Source: Symsagittifera roscoffensis
Lineage: Eukaryota; Xenacoelomorpha; Acoela; Convolutidae
Reading direction: 5' to 3'
NCBI RefSeq assembly: GCF_963678635.1
Contig: NC_087065.1
Coordinates: 40,053,430 to 40,117,429 of the forward strand
DNA length: 64,000 nt
The notes under the pieces are model-generated. The model saw only the letters and a list, made by a program, of their open reading frames with translations. It ran no database searches and had not been told where the DNA came from. The position numbers were made by a program, and so were the translations under genes. Below are positions 10,128 through 22,739 of the stretch, in pieces; the first letter of the stretch is position 1; each line of letters begins with the position of its first letter.

Positions 10128-13009
10128 GACATCATTGATGCTGATGGTTTCTTGTCAGACGCCACAAAAATTCACTGTCCCAAAAATCTAAAGGTATGTG
10201 TGGTTGGGGTAAACAGATGCAGGGATATTGCCACCGACAAAGGTGTGAACCTACCTGCTGCTGTCGTGAGCTGGTACAATAACATCGTTTCCCGTGCACT
10301 TTTCCGGCACATCTCTGATGTTTACTTTATTCAAAAAAGAAATTAAGTTTCTTTCGCAAATTTTTCTACAAAATCTAGGAGAAAACTTTTTTGAATTCTT
10401 TTTTTTAAAGGCTGCAAGACATCACCGGAGTGCCACTTCGGTCAAAAACAAACTGATGCTCGTGGAGTACCTGCTGGATCAGTCTCTGGCCTGGAAACAA
10501 TTGTTTCCCGGGGATGACCCTCGCTGTGATACTGAAGGGTGCCAAAAAACTGTTCAGCTGGTCTAAGCCACATGGGTCGAAGTACACTCTCAGTGTCAAT
10601 TTCATCCACCCAACGTGGTCAACTGTTGACAACTGACAGTGATTCTAGAGGAAACTGTACGAGGATGAGTCCTTTAGTAACTATTACCCGGCATACCCAA
10701 TGAAACATTCAACTCATCCGAAGCAATGCAGGTACCCAATTTCATCCTCCCAAATACTGAGATACTCACTTCTTGCCAAAAAGCAGCAGCTACTCAGTTT
10801 CACATACTTAAGCGAATTGTGTCAAAGAAAAAGATAGCTACAAAAGAAACGATGAAAAACCATTTTCGAGGCCACTCTGCACCTTGCGACCTAGTCCTAG
10901 CAATGGGCGTCTTGCCGCCGATTCGAGTTAAGAGGGTGAAAAAAAACGTCTGAGAGAAAGAAGGAAAAAAAAGATTGCCTCATCTGATTGCCTGGAAACA
11001 ATTTCTGCAGTTTGCTTTTTCATCTATTTGTCGAAATTTCACATGTCACTTTTTAGTAATTCACAATTTAATGCAGTTTTTTCGAAATTTGGAACAAAAT
11101 TACTGATGTCCCTAGTTTTTGTCATGCAGTTTCAGTAATTAATAGAATTACTGAGTTGTAGAGGAGTTATAGGATATATCTTGTCCGCTGAAAAAATTGC
11201 CCAGTTTTCGAAGAGCGAATAAAGCATTTTCATGAAGAAGAGGCTGAGTGTTACATGTTTGTCGATTGTTAGCTGGTGTGCGATAGAAAAAAATGACGTT
11301 ATCAGCTTTAGATTACTATTGCTTTCGACTTCTTTTTGTTAAACTAACATATGAACAACCATTCCATTCCTTTCCACCTTTGAAGAAGTTGATTCTTCCT
11401 AACATAAACCACAAAAGAATAGCTTTCCCCTTCCTCCACATAAATTATGCTTCACCTTCGTTAAAACTAGGGAAAAAGATGATGACTCGGGTTTGGACAC
11501 TGGATAATATGAAAGCCCCAAGGGGTAAGGGCAAAGGCGAAGGCAAGTGTATGTGTGAGGGCAAAAACATCATAGCATGTGACCACTAGTCTGCCGATCA
11601 ATATAGAAAAACTATAGGAGGTCTTACCAATTTCAAAGACACATGACAAAGCCTTAGACAGCTCCGATTTAATACTCAGATATTTGAACTCAGATTCTCA
11701 AACCATTTTCTTCAGTTGTATTATCTAATATATATTCAGAAAGTTTTTTAAAAGAAAATCAGTTCAGCAAACGATAGTTGCAGTGAATTTCTAAAGTAGC
11801 AGAAAAACCCTTCAGACTCAACAACAGTATTCAGATTAAAACCTCCTCCTGGGCGCAACTTTTAAACAATTTTTTAATCTAAAGGTGAACTAAAAATCCA
11901 CCATCGTGGTTTGATTACAACAAACTCCAAGACTGACCTACTGTTGCATATATGATAGATAGCTCTTGTTAATAAATTATGAAGGGCGAAGATTTGAAAC
12001 GTCCTGAAAAACTTGCATAGATTGTCTACTTTTAATGAGCAATTTGCTTTCTGCGTTCATAACATTCAAAATCTTTATATGTACTCGAAATCCTTATCAT
12101 TGTCATTTTCGAACTTCTGTCGTTCATGTTTAAATTGATTTTTTTGAGATTATTTTTCAAAAAAATTTTATTCATTGATTCATAAATCTATCATTATCAC
12201 AGAAAAGTTTTTTTTAACAAGGCATTACGAAGGCATTGAATGTTTGATTTGCAAACTTGTTGTACACAGTGTTAAACCTGTACGCTTGTGGGATTAAATT
12301 TCGCAGACAATTTTTCCAATCTGAGTGGAAGTTCATCTTTGGGTCTGGTCTGACTTAATTTATAATTGTTTTTATTATTCGGATCCAAGCGTCTGATTAT
12401 GCGCACAATAGTCTAAATCCATTGATGTCTCTAACCAAACCGGGAATATACGTTCACACAAAAAACGGGCTGATTATCAACCCATTTGTATCTCACATTT
12501 TTCTGAAGTTTTATCAGAAATGACCAGTACAATTTCAGACTTTCTTGGTTTTTTTGTTGGTCGACTCTTTTGTGTGCACCTCAAATCGACGTTTTGATTT
12601 ATTTTGCCATATGGTACAAATCACATTGTGGACCTTGATGGGTCTGACTTTGTCGACGGTATAAAAAGCTAATAATTTAATTTTCAAAAACTTTTTGGCT
12701 TCTTTGTTAAGTGCAGCGCAGTTTTTTTAATATGTTTTGCCTCTGCAATCAGTGAGTTAACTTGAAGAATTCAACTGATAGCGACGAGACGAATACCCAA
12801 CTGTCATTCCTGCAATTCACTGCCCAGGTTGATTTATAATCTCAGCAGTTTGCCAAAAGCAAAATTGCAAACGAATCACCTGTTTGACCTGCTACAAGAG
12901 TACGTGGTTCACATTATGATAAGGTTTTTATTAGGACAAAATTCGCTACGACTCTGAGTTTTTGATGAAAGAGCTGGCAATCAAGTTCAACGCTAAAGTT
13001 CCCGCTTAA
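10128..13009 (+). other. Possible multi-exon gene or decayed copy, unrecognised
   Basis: Several GC-richer blocks lie between splice-like borders. They are 10128-~10300 (after TTCTAG; DIIDADGFLSDATKIHC and then LPAAVVSWYNNIVSR), ~10412-10732 (after TTTAAAG, ending AATGCAG/GT), ~12775-12830 (STDSDETNTQLSFLQFTAQ, then GT) and 12935-13009. The last block starts after TTATTAG, reads DKIRYDSEFLMKELAIKF and ends at a TAA, so it looks like a terminal exon. The 10412-10732 block needs more than one frame to read through, which argues for a pseudogene or for exon boundaries I have misplaced. Composition and the splice-like edges are what I see. The existence of one transcript is inference, and I do not recognise the protein. 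Confidence 0.27.
11000..12770. other. AT-rich spacer within the possible gene
   Basis: No domain, repeat or long ORF recognised. It would be intronic if the exon-like blocks on both sides belong together. Confidence 0.35.
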
Positions 13010-13011
13010 CT

Positions 13012-13155
13012 ATCTCAGTAGCATTTGTGCAAGCTTGTTTCGCCATTTCAAAGTTGGCTCACTAAGATACGGAGGGTACCAAAATCTCAGTAGCATTTGT
13101 GCAAGCTTGTTTCGCCATTTCAAAGTTGGCTCACTAAGATACGGAGGGTACCAAA
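13012..13155. repeat. Perfect 72 bp tandem duplication
   Basis: Two adjacent 72 bp units (13012-13083 and 13084-13155) are identical by eye, starting ATCTCAGTAGCATTTGTGC. The unit is 24 codons, so one frame stays open across both copies. It begins 3 bp after the TAA of the possible terminal exon, so it is more likely 3' flank than coding. Confidence 0.92.
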
Positions 13156-15914
13156 ATCCATATGTGCAAGTCACAGTCTGCGATTATGAATTTCGATGTG
13201 CCCTGCAAACCGTTTGGCATCTGATTTTCAGAAGTGCTTAAAATCCTTTCAATTGCAGTATTTTTTAAACTAAAATGAGATGCTACCTGAGAGATCAGTT
13301 ACACAATGTTTGAGATAAACACTCGGTCAGGTTATTGTTCTCACTCTTCAACTGATGAAATAAATGATTTCCATTCGAGTCTGAAGTTTCAAAACGTTAC
13401 AACCATCATTTGTCCTGACAAAGAGACTTCTGGCGACCGTATGAAAGCTTAAATTTTGGGTTCTGAGTCTAAATATAATTAAGAGTCAGAATCTAACCAC
13501 ATCAAACGATGTTTACAATTTTAGAACAAGAAATTTAAACTCAATGAGAGGGTTAATTGCCTCTCTAAGAGAAGTGAACGAAAACTCATTTAGAAGATAT
13601 CCCCAGAAAAAACAACCAAAATGCAGATACCAGCAGTATGCACCGTATGAGACAAGATTAGAATCAAAGAATTGATCAAACTTTTGAACAACTTTTTGCA
13701 TTTTCGTCTTGGTTTTGCTTACTTATGTTTTCTAAGTAATTTTTTGTTTTCCACCAAAGGTTTTTAGTTTCAGTCTTAAGAGAGCAATCATAAATTAGTT
13801 TTATCAGTCACATCATTTTTCTTTTATCAAAAGAATATCTGCAGCCGTCTGTTAAAAGAAGTAGTATCCCCAATAAACCTATTGCTTGAATCGACTCTCT
13901 TCTCCTCTCGACACTGCCCCTGTGATTTTAAATCACTCTCAACCCACGATTGTCAAACAGTGATCTGATTTGGTAATTTGTTGTGCGTTCTATTTCTAAA
14001 CCTTCCCAGCCCTCTAATCCCAAATAATGCATTTTATTCGGTATAGTTTTGCCTCCAAAATTGTGATCTCAAAAAATGTTTGCTGGGAAGTTTATCCCAA
14101 ATATTATAACGCTCATCCAACGATTTATTTTACCAATGACTTAGGATATTTTTGCCGATTCAGCTGCAAATGGTCAAACGCTTTTTTTAATACCGCATTT
14201 ACTAGCAAATATCTCTACTTTTATTTTGTACTCGTGTTTATGTTTTATTTAGTTTTGTAAAGAAAACTACATTTTGCGGAGCCCGTCACAAGTTCTGAAT
14301 CACGAACAACTTGCTATATCCGCGACAAACTAATTGCTCCAACAAAATTTACGTTACAAGTAATTGTACGCGAAATCCACGGAAATTTTTCAAGTGGGTT
14401 CCTCTAATATTTTGGAACGTTTTTGGGGATAATATTCTGATTTCACATGGAACTTTAAATAGTTTCGTTATAAATAAATATTCTTAACCTTTTAAAATTT
14501 TTTGGACCGTCGAGGATTGTGCTTAATTTGTTTTTCTTCATGACTGATAATTTTTATTCAATTTTTAAGAAAATTGTTTTATTAATAAATACGCTTATAT
14601 TAAAAAAGCAATTCCAAGCTGTTTGAAAAGCTACATCACTTTTTTATTGGGCCTTTTTACCCGAATAACAAATAGCGGAAAAAGTGCAAGACCCCTAGTG
14701 TGGCTGCTATGTTGCGCTGCCTTACATTGGGGATGATCTGTAAAGCGTTTGATAAGTGTTTTGCCTACACCCAGTTTATTACGTTTTGGTTGTTTTCATT
14801 CTTGTCCATGAACTATGGACTGTTTTTGTAGGACTGTTTTGTACATACACGAAGGGATGATGTTCAGTTTTATGTCTGTCATTGGTGTTTTTTTTGGTCA
14901 ACTAAATTTGCAGCAAACCAGTTTGAAAAAATTTGAGATACGTTTATCTTATTTTTACCTGCTGGTTATTATAGCAAAACTTCCTATATTTCATTTCATC
15001 AGTTCATAAATTCATTACTAAAATTTGATCAAATTGAAAAGTTTTAAGTCCTTATGACTTTGCATATTAAAATTAACCTCAAAAACTTCGCGTTTGCCGA
15101 GAAAAGAACTTCAAGGATTTGACGAGAGAAAAAACCAAACCTGGCACAAACCTTCGGTGTTTTTCACCGAATAAACGTTTTTTGTTTAAGAATGAATGTG
15201 TTTATCAATAGCTTAAGTTCAGAAATCTTCTTTAAGACCAAGAAAATGGAGTATTCAATAAGGGCTCATTGGAACAAGCACTTTTGTTTCTTTTATGTTT
15301 GATCAATATTAACATTCAAAAAATATTCTTTTTCTGGAGACTAATTGACTGCAAAAAGACGTCTTCGCTCTTTTGCTCATCAATTCATTTTTGTTCGAAC
15401 CACTCAAAATGACGCTTTTTGTTCGAGTGAAAAAGCTTTTTGCAACTAATAATTGTTCCGCGTGTCATCGATTTTTAAAGAATGGCGCCTCCCCTTTTGA
15501 ATGAAAAGGTGAAAGGAATCACTGGGGTAGACAAATGTGTTAAATTGATACGGTAACAATCACTTTATGATATTCTATTCGCTATTAGAGGTTACAAAAA
15601 GATTTTCGAAAAAACGCTGCACTATTTTCGCCCGTGCAAGGGGAAAGCGAGAATTGTTCACTCTTGTTTTTTTTTCTCAATGAAATTTCAATTTACACGA
15701 GTGAATATCACTGGAACAAACGCGACAACTTAAATATTTAAACGCTTAATTATTTATATTTACGATATTTACTTGGAAAAAGCGTCGTTAACTGAAAGAA
15801 TCGCTTTACATCTGAATTGTGGTGAGTAAGATCCTTTTAAACGAAATCAATTGAAAGAAGGAAAGAATGTTGCGATTGCAGTAAACTAAATGAATCATCG
15901 ATTATAAACGGAGA
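13156..15914. other. Non-coding stretch, nothing recognised
   Basis: AT-rich sequence with only short ORFs of random appearance on both strands. No shared repeat was noticed until the first HINE at 15915. Confidence 0.4.
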
Positions 15915-16437
15915 CAAGACTGCTCGTAGCCGAACTGCGAAGATCTGAATGTCCCGACTGCATTTTGATACCTATGGAGTAGTGTTCTCTTGAAACATTG
16001 ATGAATTAAAATAAATCAAATATATTTTTTTTTGATTTTTTTCTTAAATCGTCTCCTCCTTCACAAGCCATACAAAGTATAACGTGGTAGATTTCAATCC
16101 TATTAATGTAGGAATTATGACAAATAGCCTGCTTCGACTAATTTGGAACTATTTCTAAGACGAATGAATTAAATCTCCGCGTACGTGCTAATAGCATGAA
16201 AAATATCGCGCGTTAATTGTCCCTAATTGCAATCTTTAATTCAAACTTCAAAAAAATGTTCACAATTAACAATTCGTTCAGATTTTCAGCTCGAAAATTA
16301 AAACATGACAGCGATACTTTTTGAATGACATTAAAAACTCTAGCAGAAACTGCTAGTTAAAAAGCCGAAATTTTTCTGGAGAAAAAAAACTACCTCGACC
16401 ACAAATTTACTGTCACTTTCTTCGAAAGTCGGAACAA
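15915..16437 (-). mobile_element. HINE copy 1, full length, diverged
   Basis: Minus orientation (family orientation: TTGTTCCGAC start, hairpin and CTTG end). On the plus strand it runs from CAAGACTGCTCG to TCGGAACAA. The end hairpin is mutated (CCGAACTGCGAAG in place of CAGGGCAAAGCCCTG). The core TTAATTGTCCC block and the 5' palindrome are still present. Confidence 0.82.
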
Positions 16438-16632
16438 AGACAAAACCATTTTTTTCGCGCATTTCGTTTCTTATGCGATGGGACGGACGCGTTCATTTAG
16501 ATCAAAATTGGCAAGAAATAAAAGGTTGTAGTTAAAAAATAACGTTGATATAATGCAGAAGATTGACATGTTAATTTGATTTTTTTCCCACTCATTCTTG
16601 TGTATTCCGATGCATGAAAAGTTCTCAATTAA

Positions 16633-16960
16633 TTTTTCTCGATATTCAAAGAAAATAACGGAATATTTGTGCTGGGAGTGGTTTTTTTTCTCCAGACATT
16701 TTTAACTATCCATTTGTGACCAAAATTTTTTTATATCATCCAAAAAGTATGGTTGTCTTGAGCTACAATTAAGAAAGATATTTCATCTGTGATCAATTTT
16801 TGTAAACTTAATGGATTTTAAAAGTTTCCATTTTGGCACAACTGAGACAGTTAAAGAGCGACATACTTCAAACTATTAACGCGTAATTGGAGCCTTAACC
16901 CGTCTTAGAAACTGTACCAAATTGGTGTTGAGGCAAGCACTTTGGTCTATCTAATGTATT
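16633..16960 (+). mobile_element. HINE copy 2, 5' part only
   Basis: Carries AACGGAATATTTGTGCT, the Cys-like GTGATCA block and the AACGCGTAA core, then stops before the A/T-rich 3' third. No 3' hairpin. Confidence 0.7.
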
Positions 16961-16971
16961 GCTGATTGTAA

Positions 16972-17119
16972 CAGGGCGACGCCCTGAATGCTCCGATTGC
17001 CCTTAAATTGGTAGGAATAGTATAATTGGTATTAAATTGGTAATAAAAGTTGTCTGAACAAAAAAACCCACCCCGAGCATTTATAATCCTCTCCTCACTT
17101 TCTTCGGAAATCGAAATTA
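16972..17119 (-). mobile_element. HINE copy 3, internally deleted
   Basis: Both ends are present on the plus strand (hairpin CAGGGCGACGCCCTG at the left; CCCACCCCGAGCA and the TTCGGAAATCGAA end at the right) but the middle ~380 bp are missing. It lies directly beside copy 4 in opposite orientation. Confidence 0.72.
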
Positions 17120-17120
17120 A

Positions 17121-17652
17121 TTGTTCCGACTTTCGATACGAAAGTAACGGAATATTTGTGCTCGGGGTGGGTTTTTTTTCTTCAGACAAATTTCGACTTT
17201 TTTAATTAGCCATTTTTGACGGAATTTTTTTTACATCATTCGAAAGGTATTGTTGTCATGAGCTCAAATTTGAAAAGATATTTTACCTGTGATCATTTTC
17301 GTAAAGTTATGGGGGTTTAAAGATTGCCATTTTGGCCAATTTGGGACAATTAACGCGCGATATATTTCACGCTATTAACGCGTGAGCGGAGATTTAATCC
17401 GTCTTAGAAATCGTTCAAATTGGTTAAAAGAAGCTTATTTGCCATAATTGATTTGTTACAAGGAGCAAAATTTATATTTTTGTACTTTATATGGCGTGTG
17501 GGGGGATGATTTTCATTAAAAAATTTCAAATTTAAAAAAAAAAAAATTTCATTTTATTTTATTACATTTAATTTTTTAATGTTATTACTGCTCCATAAAC
17601 CTTAAAAGGCTGTCGGAACATTCAGGGCTTTGCCCTGATACGAGCAGTCTTG
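17121..17652 (+). mobile_element. HINE copy 4, full length
   Basis: Starts TTGTTCCGACTTTCGATACG, in which ACTTTCG/CGAAAGT forms the 5' palindrome. It ends with CAGGGCTTTGCCCTG (perfect hairpin), then ATACGAGCAGTCTTG. A subterminal GTCGGAACA complements the 5' end. One of the best copies for defining the family. Confidence 0.9.
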
Positions 17653-17669
17653 TATATCATTTATTGTTT

Positions 17670-18153
17670 GTATAGAGTATGGGGGGATTATTTGCAAAAA
17701 AAAACTCAAATAATATTTGAAAACGTTCATCATGTGGTTCAATTCAAACTACTCTATAGGAAGTAAAATGCAGTCGGAGCATTTGAGAATTTGCCCTGAN
17801 NNNNNNNNNNNNNNNNNNNNNNNNNNNNNNNNNNNNNNNNNNNNNNNNNNNNNNNNNNNNNNNNNNNNNNNNNNNNNNNNNNNNNNNNNNNNNNNNNNNN
17901 NNNNNNNNNNNNNNNNNNNNNNNNNNNNNNNNNNNNNNNNNNNNNNNNNNNNNNNNNNNNNNNNNNNNNNNNNNNNNNNNNNNNNNNNNNNNNNNNNNNG
18001 TACTTTATATGGCAGGTGGGCAGATTATTTTACAAAAAAACTCAAACTTTGTTTTTTTTTCATTTTGTTTTATTACATTAGAATTTTTCGTGTTACTTCT
18101 TGATCCATAGACCTTAAAAAGCAGTCGGAATTTTCAGATCTTAAAAAGCAGTC
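17670..18153 (+). mobile_element. HINE 3' fragments spanning the assembly gap
   Basis: 17670-17799 resembles the 3' third (GGGGGGATTATTT, then CAGTCGGAGCA and a partial hairpin). 18000-18153 repeats the same third (GTACTTTATATGGC...CAGTCGGAA). They look like tandem 3' ends directly following copy 4, broken by the N run. Confidence 0.65.
17800..17999. other. Assembly gap (200 N)
   Basis: Exactly 200 N, so probably a placeholder length. It falls inside clustered HINE copies, a likely cause of assembly failure. Confidence 0.98.
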
Positions 18154-18839
18154 TGGTTTAAAAGACTAATTTATAAGGGTAATTAAATGAATCTTAGGAG
18201 CATTCTCCAAATCTTTGATTAAATGCATTTTGGTTAAAATTCCACACTGTCGACAAGACAAGTGTTGGGAGAAAAAAAATATTCTTTAAATAATAACGAA
18301 ATTTGGTCACATAGTAAAACTTCACATAGCATCTTATTGCCCACTTCAGATGTTCTAAGGCCGGAATGTCACTTTGGATGTCTAATTTACTGTGAAAAAC
18401 TCACAATCCTTTTGAAAAGCGAGAGAAAAAACTCCTCATTGAATAACGTGAAAAGTTACCGTTGGAATGTTGAAGTTTGCAATTCCAAAAAATTTGTTTA
18501 TCGAAAAACAAGTTTTCGTTTCTTGATACTCAAAACGCTGTCAGAACTGAAATATTTTCAAGACCTTTTGTTTCTTGGCAAACTATGTGGATAGAGAAAC
18601 TTCAAAGACTTACAAAATACAAAGTTAAAAAAAAAGAAGACTGCACTTATATCAAGTCAAAGCTGCCACTTAAACCATATCGAATAGTTTAGGTTCAGAA
18701 AATATTGAAAAACTATAAGTGAAAATTTGAGGCGTACAAAATTAATACGACCAATAAATTTGCCCTCTCAATTGAATTTAGAACAACTTTTTTATGCAAG
18801 ATAATTAGCCTCGCATAAATAACTCGCGTTATGTTTTCA
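18154..18839. other. Non-coding stretch
   Basis: No gene recognised. A 110 codon ORF at 18262-18594 has no recognisable motif. Confidence 0.35.
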
Positions 18840-19065
18840 GCATTGAAAAAAAAGCTTCAAAGCGCGCACAATTTGGTGCAGAACATCCCAGAACTTTACA
18901 AAAAAAAATCGGAGCTAAAACATGTTTTTAAATTTGAACTCAGGGAGTCAATATCTTCAATGGGGTAAAAAAAAATGTGAAACTATTTTTTCGTTTGCCC
19001 AAAATTGACTCAATAAAAAACCACACCAAGCAAAAATATTCCGTTTTCATCAAAAATTGGAACGA
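18840..19065 (-). mobile_element. HINE fragment
   Basis: Plus strand shows the degenerate half from the TTTACAAAA block through CCACACCAAGCAAAAATATT to ATTGGAACGAA. The hairpin end is absent. Confidence 0.55.
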
Positions 19066-19149
19066 AAATTAGAATGAATTGAAACGATGACTGTTGTTGT
19101 GTTTATTTGAAAAATTTAGACTAACAGAAGGTCGACAAAAAGAAACAAG

Positions 19150-19650
19150 AGTGTGCATATCAAGAAGGCAAAGCCATGAATGTTCCGACCATTTTTCAAG
19201 GTCTATGGAGCATTAGTTAGATGAAAACAGTAAATGTAATAGAACAAAATGGAAAAAAAAGTAAAAATTTGAGATAAAAGAGTAAAAATCATGCCACAAC
19301 ATGCCATATAAAGTACAAGGTGATAAATTTCGATCCTAGTTACAAATCAAAAATGGCAAAAAAGCTTGCTGCAACCAATTTGGATCAATATCTAAGACTA
19401 AATCTCCACTTACGCGTTAATTGTCCCAAATTGGCCATAATGGCAATTTTGAAACCCCCATAACACAAAAAAAATGATCACAAGTATAATTTATTTTTTA
19501 TTTGAAGCTCAGGACAAAAATAATTTTCGATTGATTTTTAAAAATTCCGTCAAAAATGGCTAGTTAAAAAGTCGAAGTTTGTCTGACGAAAAAAAATAAC
19601 CCCGAACACAACTTTTCCTTTTCTTTCTTTACGAAAAATGGAATAAAAAT
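19150..19650 (-). mobile_element. HINE copy, near full length, diverged
   Basis: Contains ATCAAGAAGGCAAAGCC at the hairpin end, GAATGTTCCGACC, the CATATAAAGTACAAGG block, the ACGCGTTAATTGTCCC core and CCCCGAACACAAC at the other end. Confidence 0.78.
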
Positions 19651-19654
19651 GGAT

Positions 19655-19815
19655 TTTAATCAGAATATAATACATTATAATGGAATTGAATGGAATGTGT
19701 TCTTACGGAAGTAATCGATTATAATGTCAATAAAATTGATTTCATGATCTAATTATAATGACAACCTTTTAGAAAACAAATTTCATTATAATCAATTTCT
19801 ATCCTTAAGACTCCG
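19655..19815. repeat. Fragment of the palindromic-TIR family
   Basis: Shares the ATGGATTTTAATC, TTATAATGG and AATCGATTATAATG units with the elements at 37736-38657 and 40260-41283, but has no C-rich centre and no clear ends. Confidence 0.55.
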
Positions 19816-19821
19816 GTGCGC

Positions 19822-20105
19822 GCAGCTTCAATTCAATTTGGAACGTTTACTATGACGGATTAAATCTCCGCTTATGTGTTAATTGCACGAAATAAACAGC
19901 GCGTTAATTGTCCCCAACTTTACGAAAAAAGATCACAGGTAAAATATGTATTTAGTTTTAGGCTCAAGATAGCAATACTTTTTAAATGATACAAAAACTT
20001 CCATCTAGAATGGCTTGTAATAAAATCGAAATTTGTCTGAAGAAAAAATAAATCACCCGAACAAAAATTTTCCGTTTATTTAGTTACGAAAGTCGAACAA
20101 TAAGC
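19822..20105 (-). mobile_element. HINE fragment, family-5' half
   Basis: From the AATTTGGAACG block through GCGCGTTAATTGTCCCC to AGTTACGAAAGTCGAACAA on the plus strand. The hairpin end is missing. Confidence 0.7.
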
Positions 20106-20180
20106 GATTTACTTCCCGTTCTCGGCTAAGGGGTAAACCGCATACGGCTAAAGAATAATTTGTATACTGATCTATGTTTT

Positions 20181-20780
20181 TCTACTGAGTCTACTGCCTC
20201 GAAAACTGGAATTTCAACAGGTTCTGGTTCTTAATCCATTGGAGCATTTTCAGGGACAAGCTGCGGATTTTCGGATTATGATCTAGGTTTATCAGATTTA
20301 GTCAATCTCAGATAATAGCATTTTATCATGATTTAAGTTGTCAATTGTGGCACCGGCTGAGAAAAGTTTTCTGTACCAATTCGAAAAAAAATGTCTCTTG
20401 TTCCATATCTCTACCAAGAAAACGTTCTACCGATCACTCTCATTTGTAGCGAGTTATCGCATTAAGGCCGTCGGCGTTTCAATTCTCTGGCTACGCAATT
20501 GATCGTTCAGTTTTATCTGACGGTATCGATTTTAGAAAATCTTTCAAAGTACAAGGTTGAAAAAAATTGAATAGAAAAGAATTGCAGCAATGAGTACTGT
20601 TTTACTTAAATGAAAAATTACAAGTCAGCAAAAGATCTACGAACGGAAACAATTGATTTTACCCTCAGGGCGAGCTAATTCCCATTCCTGTCTACTGAGT
20701 ATGAGTATACTACCTCAAAAACAGGAATTTCATCAGTTTCTGATTCTTGATCCATTGGAGCATTTTTAGGAATAAACTGT
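20181..20780. repeat. Direct repeat of ~85 bp, units 500 bp apart
   Basis: 20181-20264 and 20691-20780 share TCTACTGAGT, a GAAT/AATTTCA block and CCATTGGAGCATTTT in the same order. On the minus strand both encode an acidic segment such as NAPMDQESETDEIPVFE, so the repeat is an internal duplication in the gypsy 3' ORF region. Confidence 0.7.
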
Positions 20781-21499
20781 TTTCATTTCCGGATTTTGAT
20801 GAAAAATTTCTCTGAGTGAGTTATTATATCTTAATTCAGGTCGATGATTATGGCCTTGCGTTGATGCAGTTGAATGGAATGGCGTTTTTGTTCTGGCAGT
20901 TAAAACTTACTTTAAGATATAAGCTAAAGAAAGCAGGGAAAGAAGTTTTCACGCAGAAACCATTTGACATTTGGAGCTCAATTTTTGGAAGGCAATATCC
21001 AATATTCAAGTTTTCTTCATCTATCTATTTCTACCGTTGAATTTGAAGAGCTTTTGATTGGGGTTGTTAGCTTGTGAAAATGAGGAGTTTCAATCATCCG
21101 GTCTGAAGTTTTCCAAAAAAGATAAACTTTCTTTTTTGGATTATCCGATAAAATCCTAACATTTTGGTCCTCGAGGCTATTTTCTGGAGACATCTGTGTC
21201 GTATCTTTTCTCCGGCAGAGTTTTTTTGGTCAAGAGCGGTGGTTTGTAATCATCATCTTTGATCTCGTCGTCTGAATTCGGATCTCAGGTTCTGATCGAC
21301 TTCCTTTTGTCCAAAATGACCTTTAAGTTAATTTGGGCGTTGGTTATTCAGGTAATCATCTTTGATCCTGTCGTCTGATTCTCAATCTCTGGCTCTGATT
21401 TGATTCCCAATCTCTGGCTCTGATTGAATTCGTTGTCTAATCTGCCAGTTAGGTTATTTGAGACTTAAAATATCCAGATGGTGTTTGATTTTCTGTTAT

Positions 21500-22330
21500 A
21501 ATGCATTACAATAGGAGAAATTTTCATTGAAGATTAAATAGTCTACTCCATTTTTTTTGTGGAACTGAATCATTTAAAAAAGTCTAACAGAGTCGAAAGA
21601 CATGGCAAAGAGTTCTGTTTTTACAGACTTTGTTGACTTTGGTTGATTTGGGAATTCCAAGGATAAAAATATAATGTTGCATAATATTAATAACTCTGTT
21701 AGCAGAAGAATTGCCTTTATTTTTTGCTAACGAAACTTTGAAAAACAATCTATCCGTTGGAAAAAAAAGTTTATCCCCCGAGTCGATTTCAATTGACCAG
21801 AGTTTTTCCTTTAAGGCGGTTCATGAAAATCTGGCATTTTGGAACGATAAAAAGTTTCATGCTCTTATAAGCTGTGATGCTTTCTGAACAGTTTTCAGCC
21901 CCTGGCAGTAGATTTGATTACAAATGTTTGTCCACCAGATACACTCAGCTAAAAATTTCTTATCAAACTAATAAGGGTGAATTTCATGAAGAACTTTGAT
22001 CATAGCTATCCTAAAGGCAAATGGGAAAACTAATTTTCTGTCTATGTATAGTAATCTGATGAAAGTATGCCCCATTTTTGCAATTCATGTTTCCATTTTG
22101 CTTCCGAATGCCTTAACTTTGTGTCTTCATGTCCAAAAACAACGTCCAAAAATATTTCGTGGAGTTTAAAATTTTCACGCGATTTTTTGCTGAGAACAAC
22201 TGTGTTCGTGGCAATTCTTCATATATCAGAGGGCAATTTTTTTTATCGGAGCTTGATTGATTATTTTTAATACTGCTATGAAACAAAACTTGCAGAGTTT
22301 AAGCATTCAAATTGGGATTGAATAGCAAAG
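21500..22330 (-). pseudogene. Gypsy integrase remnant
   Basis: The minus strand reads LLYIDRKLVFPFAFRIAM and then VLHEIHPY (near 21990). This matches the zinc-binding region of the first element (LLYMDGRLVISFTLRNAV, LHESHPGQ). It is followed by a WWTNI segment and, nearer 21600, FILGIPKSTKV, matching the FNLHGIP stretch of the integrase core. Stops and shifts occur throughout. Confidence 0.72.
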
Positions 22331-22739
22331 TTAGAAATTTAAATTTTAAAAAAACTGAAAAAACTTGAAATCAAACTTTTTCTAGAGAAAATTGCTGGAA
22401 AACCACGAGTGTCTACGATTGGAACTAAATTTTTGAAGACGGAAAAAACATTGACTCGGTTTTGTAATTGAGCAAATTTAGATTTTTCCAGATTCGAGCC
22501 AGTTGCGCTACAGCTTATGTTTAATTTATTTCCGAAAGCGTTGCATTGATTTTGATGCCACTGCAGCTAGAAACTCCTCGTCCTAACTTGAAATGGGGAC
22601 AAAAATTTTTTGACGAAAACCTTGAGATTTGATCGGTAAAACCCAAATCTTATTCGAGCTAATGTTTGAATGAAATAATAATTATCAAAAATCTGTCAAA
22701 CGACGAGGGTAATCTAATATGATGTTCTGCCATGCTTTT

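Noticed and set aside
13012-13155. CRISPR-like or protein repeat array
   Set aside because: Only two adjacent identical units without spacers, after a stop codon, in an animal genome.
17717-18103. 128 codon ORF across the gap
   Set aside because: Most of its length is N. The real parts are HINE sequence.
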